The notes: generated from the sequence alone by a model not told the origin. A stretch of DNA of 39,660 nucleotides from Verrucomicrobiota bacterium (GCA_018240105.1 JAFEGE010000091.1:1-39660); one strand, 5' to 3'; positions 15,395-24,582 are shown, counted from the stretch's first letter. Made by a program: numbers and translations.

Positions 15395-16433
15395 AAAGCA
15401 GTTGTTTCAGGGCTTCCCAGAGCTTTTTTAGAGTGTGAAAGAGCTTCTTCCAAAACGGCAGGCGAATTTTATACAATCCTTGGGCGCGATAGATGGTCTC
15501 TATTTTTTCTTTTTCCTCAAGAGAGAGCTCTTTTTTGCCTTCAAACATTTCAAAAAAGTAATCTTTTTCCCCTAGATGAGGTGTCTTTTTTTGCTGATAA
15601 AAAAGAGAGCCGTCCACATGCTGTAAAATATCCGTTTTTATCCTCTTTTTTTCATTCATAAGAGAGACAGGAAAATCCTTATTCACGTAGTAAGGCTCTT
15701 TTGCCATCTCAAACCCCATCCAATAGGTCTCTTTGTCTCCATAGACAAATTGGTACACCTTTTTATGATTTCTATTTAGCTCTACGATATGTCTAAGCCC
15801 CTCTTTGTGTCTTTCCTTATCAAAAACAACGCACCCAGACTCCTGCCAGTGCACAAGGAAGGGGCGCTCTTTTGAAGGGCTATCCTCTCTCCAAAAAAAA
15901 CCCCACTCTTTGGGAAGATAACTGGAGGGGGCTAGAATGATCTCTCGCATAAACTTCTTTTGCTCTTCATAGAAGTCTGGATCTGCCCATTTACCGAAAT
16001 TTTCTGTAAAAGAGGCTTCTCTTGGCCTTAAAAAGAGGCGCCTGTCGCGAAAGAAAAAAGCCCCCGTCTTTTTATAACCAGGATGGTTGAGTAAAACCTC
16101 TGGTTTTTCAAAGAAGAAGATATCCGCATCCATCAAGATCGCCTCTTCAAAGGAGGAGAGTTTTATAATCAAAGGCTTAATCTGCCAGCCCCAATAAAGA
16201 GAAGCTGGTGGTGGCGCGTAATCGAGAACATCTTTAATAACAACGCCCGGTATAGCTTTAAACTGCCGCTTTATTTTTTCGCAGAGTTCATTACCAGCGT
16301 GCCATATCTCACAGGCAAGCCGTGAGTTAAGGTTATTTCTAATATGCTGTAAGCTTGCATATAAAATAGGTGCATACTTGTCGCTGCAGGCAACAACAAG
16401 GCCTATTTTTTCTGAAAACTTTGTTTCTCTCAT
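15360..16433 (-). CDS. GT71/MNN1-like glycosyltransferase
   Basis: 357 aa. The pattern LYASLQHIRNNL, CEIWHAGNEL, YWGWQIKPLIIKLSSFEEAI then MDADIFFF (DxD at 102-104) and TGAFFFRDRR follows the mannosyltransferase family of fungal MNN1 enzymes (GT71), with the DxD metal/nucleotide-sugar site. No signal peptide, so it would act in the bacterial cytoplasm or as a secreted effector modifying host molecules. The start at 16433 is supported by AAGGTGA. A eukaryote-like glycosyltransferase next to accessory ATPases suggests acquired content; the acceptor cannot be predicted. Confidence 0.78.
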   Translation of the reverse strand: MRETKFSEKIGLVVACSDKYAPILYASLQHIRNNLNSRLACEIWHAGNELCEKIKRQFKAIPGVVIKDVLDYAPPPASLYWGWQIKPLIIKLSSFEEAILMDADIFFFEKPEVLLNHPGYKKTGAFFFRDRRLFLRPREASFTENFGKWADPDFYEEQKKFMREIILAPSSYLPKEWGFFWREDSPSKERPFLVHWQESGCVVFDKERHKEGLRHIVELNRNHKKVYQFVYGDKETYWMGFEMAKEPYYVNKDFPVSLMNEKKRIKTDILQHVDGSLFYQQKKTPHLGEKDYFFEMFEGKKELSLEEKEKIETIYRAQGLYKIRLPFWKKLFHTLKKLWEALKQLLFSSTRKKRSLD

Positions 16434-16537
16434 TTTTCACCTTTTCTGTTATTTTAAAAAAATGAGCTATTAAACTGTAAAATCCTTAAGATACTTCTCT
16501 TGTAAAAATAGCTTTATGATAAAAAGAGGAGAATTTC

Positions 16538-17509
16538 ATGTGCACGTCTGTAGGAACTGGAGCTCTTATCCCCTATCCAGGCACTCATGAAGATTTTGCT
16601 TTCCAAGTTGCAGCCAAGGGCCTTGCGCGTCCAACCGTTGTAGTAAAACTTCCAGGAGAGGCTCCCGAAGCTTTAAAGCGCTATCATACTTTATGCACTA
16701 GCATCCTAGAAGCAACTAATACCTCTTCGCCTATGCGAGATCCTCTTATACATCGTGCGATAAGAGACCTCGGCGCTCTCGGTTTTTATAGAGATGGTCT
16801 TTCTTTAGCTCTTTCTAGAGGCTTTTCTATAGAATTTACAAGATCGATTCTTTTTGGCTGGTTCAAAGCAAATCCAGTAGTTGCTACAACTTATGTTTAT
16901 ACCTTAGACAATGTAAATCTTCGAGATGTAGCTCTCTCTGGATTAACTTACTTTTTTTGCAGTCAACCTCCCCTACCAAATTACTTCTCTTTACCAGAGC
17001 GTCAAGCACACACCATGGTATGGCTGCAAAGAGCTCTAAAAACAGCTGCTACGATCCAAAACATAGGACTACAACAAACTTCCTTAAGATACATTTTTAC
17101 CTATTTTCAAGACGATCTATCGCTAGAGTTCTTATTTGAAAACTATGATTCTGAAGAGGTTTTTGCACTAGCCTCACCCTTACTCACTGCTTTACTTAAT
17201 AGAGTAGAGCTTAAGTGTGAAGCGCCAATTCTTGCGAGCTGCTTTCCCGTAGGTGAAAGGCGCGACCAATTAGTTATGCCCTTGTGCCAGAAGGCTTTTT
17301 TAGACAATGATTTAGAGATAGCAGTCGAATTTGCTGAACTTTTTTCAAAGAAGCACGAAAGGAACAGAGCTTTATTTGGTATCTGCAGACAAGCCTACTT
17401 CAAAAAAGATCGATGGGCCTTTAGTCGCGCCATGGAAAACCTTTCCAACAAAGGATTGCTATCACATGCCCGTCGATATTACACAAAGCTATTAGCGAAA
17501 ATACGCTGA
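16538..17509 (+). CDS. Hypothetical protein, first of a tandem paralogue pair
   Basis: 323 aa, unknown family. AGAGGAG before the ATG is a strong ribosome-binding site. No signal peptide or membrane helix. An N-terminal block YPGTHEDFAFQVAAKGL and TVVVKLPGE is shared with the next gene, followed by GFYRDGLSLALS, also shared. The remainder is almost all helical and ends in short repeats resembling an alpha-solenoid (AVEFAELFSKKHERNRALFG, then AFSRAMENLSNKG). Such lineage-specific tandem families in Chlamydiae are often effectors, but nothing here proves secretion. A TGTAAAAT upstream at 16477-16484 may be part of its promoter. Confidence 0.75.
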   Translation: MCTSVGTGALIPYPGTHEDFAFQVAAKGLARPTVVVKLPGEAPEALKRYHTLCTSILEATNTSSPMRDPLIHRAIRDLGALGFYRDGLSLALSRGFSIEFTRSILFGWFKANPVVATTYVYTLDNVNLRDVALSGLTYFFCSQPPLPNYFSLPERQAHTMVWLQRALKTAATIQNIGLQQTSLRYIFTYFQDDLSLEFLFENYDSEEVFALASPLLTALLNRVELKCEAPILASCFPVGERRDQLVMPLCQKAFLDNDLEIAVEFAELFSKKHERNRALFGICRQAYFKKDRWAFSRAMENLSNKGLLSHARRYYTKLLAKIR

Positions 17510-17549
17510 ACCCAAAATTAACTCTTTATAAAACAAAAAGGAAAATAAT

Positions 17550-18470
17550 ATGTCTCTTACTGTAGAGAATTGCTCCCTCATCTTACATCCAGGTCCTTAT
17601 AAAGATTTTGCTTTCCAGATCGCTGCTAAGGAGCTCTCTCGCCATACTGTGGTAATAAAATGCCCTGGGGAGACTGCAAGAACTTTAGCGCGGCATCAGG
17701 AGCTATGCCTTAGAGTTCTACAAGGCCCGCTTGCCTTTAATTCTTTTGCACAACCATTGATTCCCGAAGAGTTTGGAAACAGAGGATTTTATAGAGATGG
17801 GCTCTCTCTTGCCCTCTCGACAGGAATGCCCACACCCGTTCTGGAGCGCATTCTTCTCGGTTGGATCGCTACAAATGCACCAGCAATAACTACTTGTCTT
17901 TATGTAATGCCAGACACTGATCTTAGAGACAGAGCTTTGCAAGTTCTATCCGATGCTTTTGCTAAGGGCAAACATTTGCCGCGATCCTCTTCTAGAGCTG
18001 AACAATTAAGATGCAATGTTTTATCTTTAGAAAAATCTTTAAAAACTGCCGCTAGAATTCGAACAGAAGCCACAAGACTAGACGCTTTAGAAAGCATCTT
18101 CACCTATTTTGCAAACGATTATGATACTATAAAATGCCTTCTTGAAACTCTCGGTGCAGGAGAGTTTTTTCGTTTACTCGTGGTTTTGTTACCTGCTTTA
18201 ACAAGAGATATAAGATTCAATCACCGAGCCCCAACCCTTGCAACCTATCTTCCAGAAGGCGAAATGCGAGATCGCTACCTTCGGCTTATCTGCAAACAGG
18301 CTTTCGACACATGGAATTTCGACCTTGGTATTGACGCCGCCGCATTATTTTCAGATTCCCACGAGCGCCGTATAACAAAATTTTTCTTTAATCAAATCCC
18401 AAGGCCTCTTCCTGTAGATTTCGATGGCTACGATGAAGAAGACTCTTCTATTTTTGTTTCCGAGCTTTGA
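17550..18470 (+). CDS. Hypothetical protein, second of a tandem paralogue pair
   Basis: 306 aa, starting 40 bp after its paralogue with AAAGGAAA as ribosome-binding site. Conserved with the previous gene: HPGPYKDFAFQIAAKEL, TVVIKCPGE, GFYRDGLSLALS, the RILLGW/SILFGW block and the YxxxxxDLRDxAL segment. Identity falls toward the C-terminus, which here ends in an acidic tail (DFDGYDEEDSSIF) absent from the first copy. The duplication is therefore not recent. Unknown function. A miniature element begins 5 bp after the stop. Confidence 0.75.
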   Translation: MSLTVENCSLILHPGPYKDFAFQIAAKELSRHTVVIKCPGETARTLARHQELCLRVLQGPLAFNSFAQPLIPEEFGNRGFYRDGLSLALSTGMPTPVLERILLGWIATNAPAITTCLYVMPDTDLRDRALQVLSDAFAKGKHLPRSSSRAEQLRCNVLSLEKSLKTAARIRTEATRLDALESIFTYFANDYDTIKCLLETLGAGEFFRLLVVLLPALTRDIRFNHRAPTLATYLPEGEMRDRYLRLICKQAFDTWNFDLGIDAAALFSDSHERRITKFFFNQIPRPLPVDFDGYDEEDSSIFVSEL

Positions 18471-18474
18471 GGTG

Positions 18475-18647
18475 TATACCGAGAGTAATTCAAAAATCGG
18501 GATGTGGCAAGAAGGTACCTTGCATTTGAAATAGGCAAAGCCGGTGCTAAAATTAGCCAAACTTAAAAAGTTGGCTAAATTTTGGCAATTTCAAAACTAG
18601 GAGCTACCGACGATGCCAAAACCGATTCTTCAATTACTCTCGGTATA
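18475..18647. mobile_element. Miniature inverted-repeat element, type A (copy 1)
   Basis: 173 bp bounded by 26-bp inverted repeats, 18475-18500 and 18622-18647, matching at about 23 of 26 positions. The outer part TATACCGAGAGTAATT is perfectly inverted and the inner part is CAAAAATCGG against GAAGAATCGG. A related 175-bp element lies at 38725-38899. The ends read TATA, compatible with TA target duplication as in IS630/Tc1-like transposons (inference). No ORF inside. It starts 5 bp after a stop codon. Confidence 0.8.
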
Positions 18648-18695
18648 AGAGCTTTAATCTAGAACATCGCCTATTTGTATCCGCATGTTCTCTCT

Positions 18696-18703
18696 AAGAC
18701 ATC
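18696..18703 (+). repeat. Target-site duplication, left copy (type B element)
   Basis: AAGACATC, repeated exactly at 18888-18895 on the other side of the type B element. Confidence 0.8.
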
Positions 18704-18887
18704 GGTAGTCCTAAACATGTAATGCTGCAATCCCAATTTAAAGAGACCATGTGTCATAAAGCATAGGCTGTCACGTCCGCTAATCGCTTCCATGACAGAA
18801 GTAATAAAAGGGGCGGCTAGATCGCCGCTAGCAATTATAGTTATGATAAACCTTAAAAAATTCCAGCCTTACATCTTTAGGACTACC
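18704..18887. mobile_element. Miniature inverted-repeat element, type B
   Basis: 184 bp. The ends GGTAGTCCTAAA (18704-18715) and TTTAGGACTACC (18876-18887) are a perfect 12-bp inverted repeat that continues imperfectly inward (ATGTAA-x-GCTG-x-AAT). The element is flanked by the exact 8-bp direct repeat AAGACATC. It is non-coding and contains an internal hairpin (GGCGGCTAGATCGCCGC). Its ends and target size differ from type A, so another transposase family must have moved it. Confidence 0.85.
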
Positions 18888-18895
18888 AAGACATC
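18888..18895 (+). repeat. Target-site duplication, right copy (type B element)
   Basis: AAGACATC, identical to 18696-18703. Confidence 0.8.
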
Positions 18896-19100
18896 CGTAA
18901 GCTAAGCGAACATTTTTTAATATTTGATAATTACAACAAAATAAAATTTAAAATCAAATTATTTTATACATAACCAAAACAAACAAAATTTATAAACACT
19001 TAATTTACATATATTTAAGAATAAAATAGTTTTGCGGACTGTTGTTTATAACGCGCCTATTTTATTATGGATCTCTCAAAAAATCACAGGAGGTTTGTTT
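18896..19100 (+). other. AT-rich upstream region of the TPR gene
   Basis: About 200 bp without a credible ORF. It is extremely AT-rich from 18912 to 19031 and probably holds the promoter of the TPR gene; several TTTACA- and TAAAAT-like hexamers occur but none has a convincing 17-bp partner. A strong AGGAGG lies at 19089-19094. Confidence 0.4.
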
Positions 19101-20993
19101 ATGGTTTATCCTATTACTGACGAAATTGCGAGAGCTCCCCTTTTAGCTTTAAAAGAAAATCCCTCTTATAGCCTTGAAAGAACCGTTGGCTCTAAGCCAA
19201 AGAGCTCCTTTAGAGGAGGCCAAAGAAGGCTTAGAACTGAACTGCACACTCCCTTACCGCGCGACCATGCTATCAAGACCTTTCATGCTGCCTGTGACAT
19301 GCGAGAGGTTTTAGAAAATCTATGCCTAGAGGCTTTTGAGACATTAAATGGCGAGCCTTTAACACAAGACGAAATCAATCTTATAAAACAAAAAGAGGAG
19401 CTCGAAGATCTTGCCGATATGTACAGATCTCTAGGGGTATCTTTTTTAGATAAAAAAGCCTACGATCAGGCTTTAGAGGTCTTTACATTCTTTTATGAAA
19501 ATAGATCTCTTCTGGAAGCAGAATGCGGCTGCAGTCGTTTTTTAGACAACCTTCCTATGATACTTGCTGTTACCCACTGTCACCTTGGCGACCTACAAAA
19601 AGCAGCCTCTTATCTCTTGTTAGAAGAAGATGGCTTTACCACAGAAAAAATAGCCGCTACGCTCTTTTTAGAAGGAGTGGAAGGACTAGAGAGATTTCTA
19701 TCTATACAAGAAGAGACAAACTACTCTGTAGAGGAGATCCTTCTACAGCTCTATATTTTTGGAGAAGACTCTCCCTTAATGGAGAAAATCGAAAATCTTT
19801 CTCAGGTTAAAGAGCGGTTTCTTTTCTCTGGCGATTATGAAAAGGCAATTGCTTATATGAGCCGTAGAATAAAGGAAGATGGCCTAGGACCAGCCTCAGA
19901 CCACTATACAGAGAGAGCTCTTTTACACCTCCTGAAAGGCAATCTAGAAAAAGCCCTAGAAGACTTTGCTATAGCAGCCGCTCTTGAAAAAGAGTTTGGT
20001 CGCGCTCCATCTCCTTCCGATCTCTACAGAAGGCCCTCTTTTTCGATAGCCCATCTTCTTGGCCCCTGGTTACAGACTACCTATGGCTTAGATGAGGCTA
20101 CGGTGCCAGAAGGTATAATCCCTGATTTTACAGCTTTAAGTGCTGTTTTAGATGAGGCAATAAGATATGCCTTTGAACACCTGGAGAATCCCTTAGAAAT
20201 AGGAGATATTAGAGAATTTATCGATGGTCAGCCACTGCCTAGCAATGATCTCAACGCTGTCATAAGTAAGTTTGGCCTTTTTATTCATTTACTAGAATCT
20301 CTCTACAGCTCCGGAAAAATCGAAGAGACCATCTACGTACTAGAGCTTTTAGCGACAGAGTTTGACACCGCTCTGCAATTAGCCCCTGACTACACTTTGT
20401 CTATGCTCTCTCAATTACCCATTCTTCTTTTGACCGAGAAAAATGATGTCCAAAAGGCCGCTTTATTTTTAAAAAAATTTTTATCTAGAAGTTCGCGAAG
20501 CGACGCTTACTTTGAGGGGCTAGTCGAACTCGCCCTAGGAGATAGAGCGGCGGCTATTGAGCGTTTCAAGAGAGCCGATTTCTCAAGTGAGCCCGAAAAG
20601 ACACTTCTTTTCCTAGAAGTCCTCGGAGAGGATTTTACTCTGACACTAGAAGATCCGGATGATCTCGAAGATCTCTCTTTTGAAGAGCTTTGCCTACTAA
20701 ACAAAGAGTATGACAAGATCCTAGAAACAGTAGCCCCCATCGATCGCTATCGCGCCCTTGTTTTAGCGCTACAGGGCAACTATGGAGAAGCGCTTCTTCA
20801 ATACGACGCTCTTCTTGGAGAAGAAGAGGAGCTCTCTTACTATTTAGAGAGAGGGCTTGTTCATCTTCTAAGTGGCGATGAAGCCTCTTGTAGAGCTGAT
20901 TTAGAACAGATCATTTCTCTAGCCGAAGGAGAGAAGGACTTTGACGTTAAAGCAGAGGCTCTCTTCCTTTTAGAATGGCTAAAGACGCGCTAA
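19101..20993 (+). CDS. Large TPR-repeat protein, unknown function
   Basis: 630 aa from the ATG at 19101, seven bases after a perfect AGGAGG; a TTG at 19032 gives a longer frame but lacks such a site. No signal peptide or membrane helix. The N-terminal 60 residues are basic and probably disordered. Tetratricopeptide-like helical pairs follow, for example SLGVSFLDKKAYDQALEVF, LAVTHCHLGDLQKAASYLL, ALLHLLKGNLEKALEDFAIA, and at the end LALQGNYGEALLQYDALL and LVHLLSGDEASCRADLEQII. TPR arrays bind other proteins, so it may be a chaperone, scaffold or effector. The overall acidic composition fits a soluble protein. It is convergent with gltA, stops 10 bp apart. Confidence 0.8.
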   Translation: MVYPITDEIARAPLLALKENPSYSLERTVGSKPKSSFRGGQRRLRTELHTPLPRDHAIKTFHAACDMREVLENLCLEAFETLNGEPLTQDEINLIKQKEELEDLADMYRSLGVSFLDKKAYDQALEVFTFFYENRSLLEAECGCSRFLDNLPMILAVTHCHLGDLQKAASYLLLEEDGFTTEKIAATLFLEGVEGLERFLSIQEETNYSVEEILLQLYIFGEDSPLMEKIENLSQVKERFLFSGDYEKAIAYMSRRIKEDGLGPASDHYTERALLHLLKGNLEKALEDFAIAAALEKEFGRAPSPSDLYRRPSFSIAHLLGPWLQTTYGLDEATVPEGIIPDFTALSAVLDEAIRYAFEHLENPLEIGDIREFIDGQPLPSNDLNAVISKFGLFIHLLESLYSSGKIEETIYVLELLATEFDTALQLAPDYTLSMLSQLPILLLTEKNDVQKAALFLKKFLSRSSRSDAYFEGLVELALGDRAAAIERFKRADFSSEPEKTLLFLEVLGEDFTLTLEDPDDLEDLSFEELCLLNKEYDKILETVAPIDRYRALVLALQGNYGEALLQYDALLGEEEELSYYLERGLVHLLSGDEASCRADLEQIISLAEGEKDFDVKAEALFLLEWLKTR

Positions 20994-21003
20994 ATTCTAA
21001 GCG

Positions 21004-22170
21004 CTACTTCGGGATGTGAGGCGCATAGATATATTTCGGGCGATAGATCGGAACCCCCTTGCCTTCTCTTGCCTCGCATCTCTCGTAGACGATTTGGCGC
21101 GCAATACCAACGATGCGAGAGAGGCCGAAGAGAAGAGTGAAGTAGTAAGGATAGTCAAAGCCACTGGCAGCTAGAAAAGCCCCGGAGACGGCATCGACGT
21201 TCGGATAGGGGTTTTGGATCTTTGGGTTCTCTTTTAAGACTTTGGGGCCACGCTCTCGTAGGAAGTTTGCAATTTTACGGTAAGGGTGGTTCGGGAAGAG
21301 CTTTTCAAACGCCTCATAGAAGATGGTAGCTCTACTATCTTCGACGCGGAGGACCGCATGGCCAAAGCCAAAGACAAGCTCTTTATTCAGAAGGCGATTG
21401 CGAATCAGCTCTTCTACGGTATCTCCGGTAGCATTCTCACCAACGGCGTGGAGTACCTCTTGTAGGAAAACAAGGCAATCTTGATTGGCTCTACCATGTC
21501 TTGGACCATTGAGAGCGCACATGGCGGAGGCAAGCGAGCCATACATACTCTCTAAGCTAGAGGCCACTGCTTTACCGACAAAGGTAGAGAGATTACCACC
21601 GCCGTGGTCATAGTGTAAGATGTTAAAAAGGCGTAGCGCCTCTTCTAACTTCTTAGGATCTTTGATGCTAGGGGGGCGTATCATAGCGGCAAAGTTTTTC
21701 ATGTAGCCAAGCTCTGGCTGTGACTTTGGCGTCTTACCCCAACCGCCGTGGTGGTTGATGATGGTAGCTACGATCTCAGGCGCTTTGGCGATAATATTTA
21801 GACAATCCTCTGGATAGTCGCCTGTCCCCTCTAAAGCCCCTAGAATGACAAGAGAGGAGACGAAAAGATGCATCGGATGCATCTCTTTTGGCAGAGCTAA
21901 AATGGCATCGATCACCTTTTTACTGACCGGCGCTCGTTTGTGGAGCTCTCTACAAAAGGATTCAAACCCCTCGCCTTTTTTAAGCTCTCCCTCCATTAAA
22001 AAGTAGATCACCTCTTCTGGCTGTAGATGAGCAAGATCGCGGATAGGCTTATCGTAGTAATAAAGGCCGAGCATCGGATCAACGCGGGAGGTAAGGCAGT
22101 GGCCGACGGGGTAACCGCGAAGCCCTGTGTCTAAATTCTCCTCTGTTACCTCAAAGATGATCTTTGTCAT
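21004..22170 (-). CDS. gltA: Citrate synthase
   Basis: 388 aa; condenses oxaloacetate and acetyl-CoA. Signature blocks: [19 protein letters not shown], catalytic-His region [10 protein letters not shown], second His region FGFGHAVLR, and catalytic Asp in [10 protein letters not shown]. The GHAVLR form and overall length fit the type I synthases of eukaryotes and some bacteria rather than the hexameric E. coli type. The ATG at 22170 overlaps the mdh stop by four bases (ATGA), so the genes are translationally coupled. Pathogenic Chlamydia lack this enzyme; environmental chlamydiae keep it. Confidence 0.94.
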   Translation of the reverse strand: MTKIIFEVTEENLDTGLRGYPVGHCLTSRVDPMLGLYYYDKPIRDLAHLQPEEVIYFLMEGELKKGEGFESFCRELHKRAPVSKKVIDAILALPKEMHPMHLFVSSLVILGALEGTGDYPEDCLNIIAKAPEIVATIINHHGGWGKTPKSQPELGYMKNFAAMIRPPSIKDPKKLEEALRLFNILHYDHGGGNLSTFVGKAVASSLESMYGSLASAMCALNGPRHGRANQDCLVFLQEVLHAVGENATGDTVEELIRNRLLNKELVFGFGHAVLRVEDSRATIFYEAFEKLFPNHPYRKIANFLRERGPKVLKENPKIQNPYPNVDAVSGAFLAASGFDYPYYFTLLFGLSRIVGIARQIVYERCEAREGKGVPIYRPKYIYAPHIPK

Positions 22171-23132
22171 AGCCACTTTCTCACAGCATCGCGCTCTGCG
22201 ATAAGCTCTTTTTCACTCGCCTTTATCTTTGCCTCTAAAAAGCTATCGACTTTTAAGTGCGGTACGATTTCACCACCACTTAAAGGGAAGGAGAAAAAGA
22301 TATCCTCTTGTATGTGGTAGGGATTTCCTTTAGCGTGGATACCAGCCACATAAAAGTCATCCTCGGGCGTCTCGTAAATCCAATCTCTGATACTAGAGAT
22401 AATTGCATGGGCAGCTGAAGCGGCGGAGGAGAAGCCTCTAGCCGCAATGATGGCAGCGCCTCTCTCCTGAACCGTCTTCATAAACTCGCCTTGGAGCCAA
22501 GGAAGATCGTGAATTACCTCTTTAGCGCTTTTACCTCCAATGAGGGCATTGTCATAATCAGGCACCATGCTAGCGGAGTGGTTTCCCCAAACGGCAACTT
22601 TTTTAACGCTCTTTACAGAGACCTCAGCCTTTTTTGCAAGCTGCGTAATAGCGCGATTTTGATCGAGGCGCATCATAGATCTGATATTTTCACGCGGAAG
22701 ATCCTTTGCGTTGTGGCTTAAGACTAAAGCATTCGTATTAGCGGGATTACCAACGACCAGAACTTTAACCTTCTTGTTGTGGCTAAGGGCTTTGCCCTGC
22801 TCTACAAAGATTTGTGCATTTTGCTCTAAAAGATCGGCTCTCTCCATCCCCTTGCCGCGCGGCTTAGCCCCCACAAGAAGCGCAAAGTCAACCCCATCAA
22901 AGACGCGGTGTGGGTCATCGCCTATCACAATACCTGAGAGAAGAGGAAAGGCGCAGTCCTCTAACTCCATCACAACCCCCTTTAAAGCAGAGAGAGCGTG
23001 CGGCAACTCTAAGATATGCAATACGATAGGTTGATCAGATGGAAATACATCCCCTGCTGCTAAGCGGTAGAGTAGGCTATAACAAATCTGCCCAGCACCC
23101 CCTGTCACACCTATATGAATAGCCTTTTTCAT
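22167..23132 (-). CDS. mdh: Malate dehydrogenase
   Basis: 321 aa from the ATG at 23132 ([12 protein letters not shown]); an upstream in-frame extension overlaps the purU start region and is rejected. It has the NAD-binding [14 protein letters not shown], then [10 protein letters not shown], the substrate-binding Arg block MRLDQNRA, and catalytic His in [12 protein letters not shown]. This is the cytosolic-type MDH common to Chlamydiae. It supplies oxaloacetate to the overlapping citrate synthase. GAAAGAAG serves as ribosome-binding site. Only 48 bp separate its ATG from that of divergent purU. Confidence 0.95.
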   Translation of the reverse strand: MKKAIHIGVTGGAGQICYSLLYRLAAGDVFPSDQPIVLHILELPHALSALKGVVMELEDCAFPLLSGIVIGDDPHRVFDGVDFALLVGAKPRGKGMERADLLEQNAQIFVEQGKALSHNKKVKVLVVGNPANTNALVLSHNAKDLPRENIRSMMRLDQNRAITQLAKKAEVSVKSVKKVAVWGNHSASMVPDYDNALIGGKSAKEVIHDLPWLQGEFMKTVQERGAAIIAARGFSSAASAAHAIISSIRDWIYETPEDDFYVAGIHAKGNPYHIQEDIFFSFPLSGGEIVPHLKVDSFLEAKIKASEKELIAERDAVRKWL

Positions 23133-23141
23133 GTATCTTCT

Positions 23142-23170
23142 TTCACCTTTAACCTCCGTTTTGGTAGAAT
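23142..23170 (+). promoter_or_regulatory. Putative purU promoter
   Basis: TTCACC (23142-23147), 17 bp, TAGAAT (23165-23170), ten bases before the ATG; the leader would be only a few nucleotides. Confidence 0.45.
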
Positions 23171-23180
23171 TTTTCTTTCT

Positions 23181-24035
23181 ATGGAAGAAAAAAAGTTTAT
23201 CCTTACCGCCTCCTGTCAAGATGCCAAAGGAATCGTTGCAGAGATCACAACGAAAATCTTTCATCTTGGAGGGTTTATAACCTCTTCGGATCAATTTTCT
23301 GATCCCGATACAAAGCAGTTTTTTTTACGCTGCACCTTTATTCTCGATACCGCAAGAAGCCAAAAAGCGCTTTATAAAGACTTAGAGCCGATCTTCAAAA
23401 AGTTCCAGATGACTGTAAGGCTAAGAAGTAGCGCTGAGCGTTATAAACTTGCCCTCTTTACCTCTAAACAAGGCCACTGCCTTGGCGATCTATTAAGTCG
23501 TTGGAAGCGAGGCGATTTAGTGGTCGATATCCCTCTTATTATCTCGAACCACGAGACCCTCTCTGAAGTGGCTAGCTGGTACGGGATCCCCTTTTACTAC
23601 TTTCCGATCAATGCGCAAAATAAAGAGGCCCAAGAGGCTAAAATTAAAAAGCTCTTAAAGGAACACAAAGTCGACTATATCATTTTAGCGCGCTACATGC
23701 AGATCCTCTCCTCTAGCTTTTGTGAAAGCTTTAAAGACCAGATTATCAATATACACCACTCCTTCCTCCCTAGCTTTAAAGGAGCAAACCCCTATCTACA
23801 AGCCTACCATCGCGGTGTAAAAGTGATTGGGGCAACCGCTCACTTTGTGACAGAAGATCTTGATGAGGGGCCGATTATTTCTCAAGCAACTATCCCTGTG
23901 ACACATGCGCATAGCGCCTCTGATCTTACGCGCTTTGGCGCCGATGTAGAGGCCCTTGTTCTTGCTGAAGCTGTAAAATACGCATCGGAAGATCGCCTCT
24001 TTGTTGATAAGAATAAGACTATTGTCTTTAAATAA
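23181..24035 (+). CDS. purU: Formyltetrahydrofolate deformylase
   Basis: 284 aa from the ATG at 23181; a longer frame from 23115 would begin inside mdh. The N-terminal ACT domain (about 5-80: [17 protein letters not shown], with [10 protein letters not shown]) is followed by a formyltransferase-fold catalytic domain. [16 protein letters not shown] (Asn190, His192/193) and [16 protein letters not shown] (Asp226/Asp228) form the hydrolytic site. It releases formate from 10-formyl-THF, balancing the one-carbon pool. There is no strong Shine-Dalgarno sequence and the leader appears very short. Confidence 0.94.
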   Translation: MEEKKFILTASCQDAKGIVAEITTKIFHLGGFITSSDQFSDPDTKQFFLRCTFILDTARSQKALYKDLEPIFKKFQMTVRLRSSAERYKLALFTSKQGHCLGDLLSRWKRGDLVVDIPLIISNHETLSEVASWYGIPFYYFPINAQNKEAQEAKIKKLLKEHKVDYIILARYMQILSSSFCESFKDQIINIHHSFLPSFKGANPYLQAYHRGVKVIGATAHFVTEDLDEGPIISQATIPVTHAHSASDLTRFGADVEALVLAEAVKYASEDRLFVDKNKTIVFK

Positions 24036-24056
24036 CCTTGCCCTCTAACTGAGGGT

Positions 24057-24560
24057 ATGGGCAAGTCACCACAAGAATCCGCTGTTAATGATTATGTCTA
24101 TAAGATCTTTCCAAATGATCTTAATAGCAAAGGGACCGTATTTGGTGGGACTATCACAGCCCTTTTAGATAGAATTGCTCTAGTGATCGCAGAGCGCCAC
24201 TCTTCTAAAACCTGTGTGACCGTCTCTATCGATGCAGTCCACTTCTTAGCGCCAGCCAAAAGTGGTGATAACCTTATTATCCAAGGTATGATCAACCGTA
24301 GCTGGAACTCTTCCATGGAGATCGGCCTAAAGGTGACCGCAGAAAACCCCTTCTCGAAAGATCAAAAGCATATTTTATCGGCCTACTTTACCTTTGTTGC
24401 GGTAGACGACTGGGGAAAGCCTACTTCGGTACCACCGCTCGAGCCCAAAACTCACGATGAAAAAAGGCGTTTTGAAGAGGCAGCCCTTCGTAAAGAGCGG
24501 CGTATCCACGCAACCCGCCAGCAAGAAGAGTTTAGAAAATCCTTCAAAAAAGATTCGTAA
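24057..24560 (+). CDS. Hotdog-fold acyl-CoA thioesterase (YciA/BACH-like)
   Basis: 167 aa. KGTVFGGTITALLDRIA is the conserved hotdog helix region of YciA/acyl-CoA hydrolases, followed by TVSIDAVHFLAPAKSGD and the strand LSAYFTFVAVDDWGKP. The C-terminal 35 residues are a highly charged helix typical of this subfamily. It would hydrolyse acyl-CoA thioesters in the cytosol. GAGGGT sits directly before the ATG, a very short spacing. It starts 21 bp after purU and is probably cotranscribed. Confidence 0.85.
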   Translation: MGKSPQESAVNDYVYKIFPNDLNSKGTVFGGTITALLDRIALVIAERHSSKTCVTVSIDAVHFLAPAKSGDNLIIQGMINRSWNSSMEIGLKVTAENPFSKDQKHILSAYFTFVAVDDWGKPTSVPPLEPKTHDEKRRFEEAALRKERRIHATRQQEEFRKSFKKDS

Positions 24561-24571
24561 TTCCTTATAAT
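24543..24571 (+). promoter_or_regulatory. Putative promoter of the queuosine-precursor transporter gene
   Basis: TTCAAA (24543-24548, inside the end of the thioesterase gene), 17 bp, perfect TATAAT (24566-24571), then eleven bases to the ATG, without a Shine-Dalgarno sequence. Confidence 0.5.
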
Positions 24572-24582
24572 CTTTAGATTTT

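Noticed and set aside
18648-18900. Search for a small RNA or tRNA in the long gap at 18470-19100.
   Set aside because: The structure there is explained by the two inverted-repeat elements; no cloverleaf or tRNA T-loop sequence was found.
19032-19100. N-terminal extension of the TPR protein from a TTG.
   Set aside because: It lies in AT-rich upstream DNA without a ribosome-binding site; the ATG at 19101 follows a perfect AGGAGG.
23133-23294. N-terminal extension of Mdh.
   Set aside because: It overlaps purU and its start region; normal Mdh proteins start just before the GVTGGAG motif.
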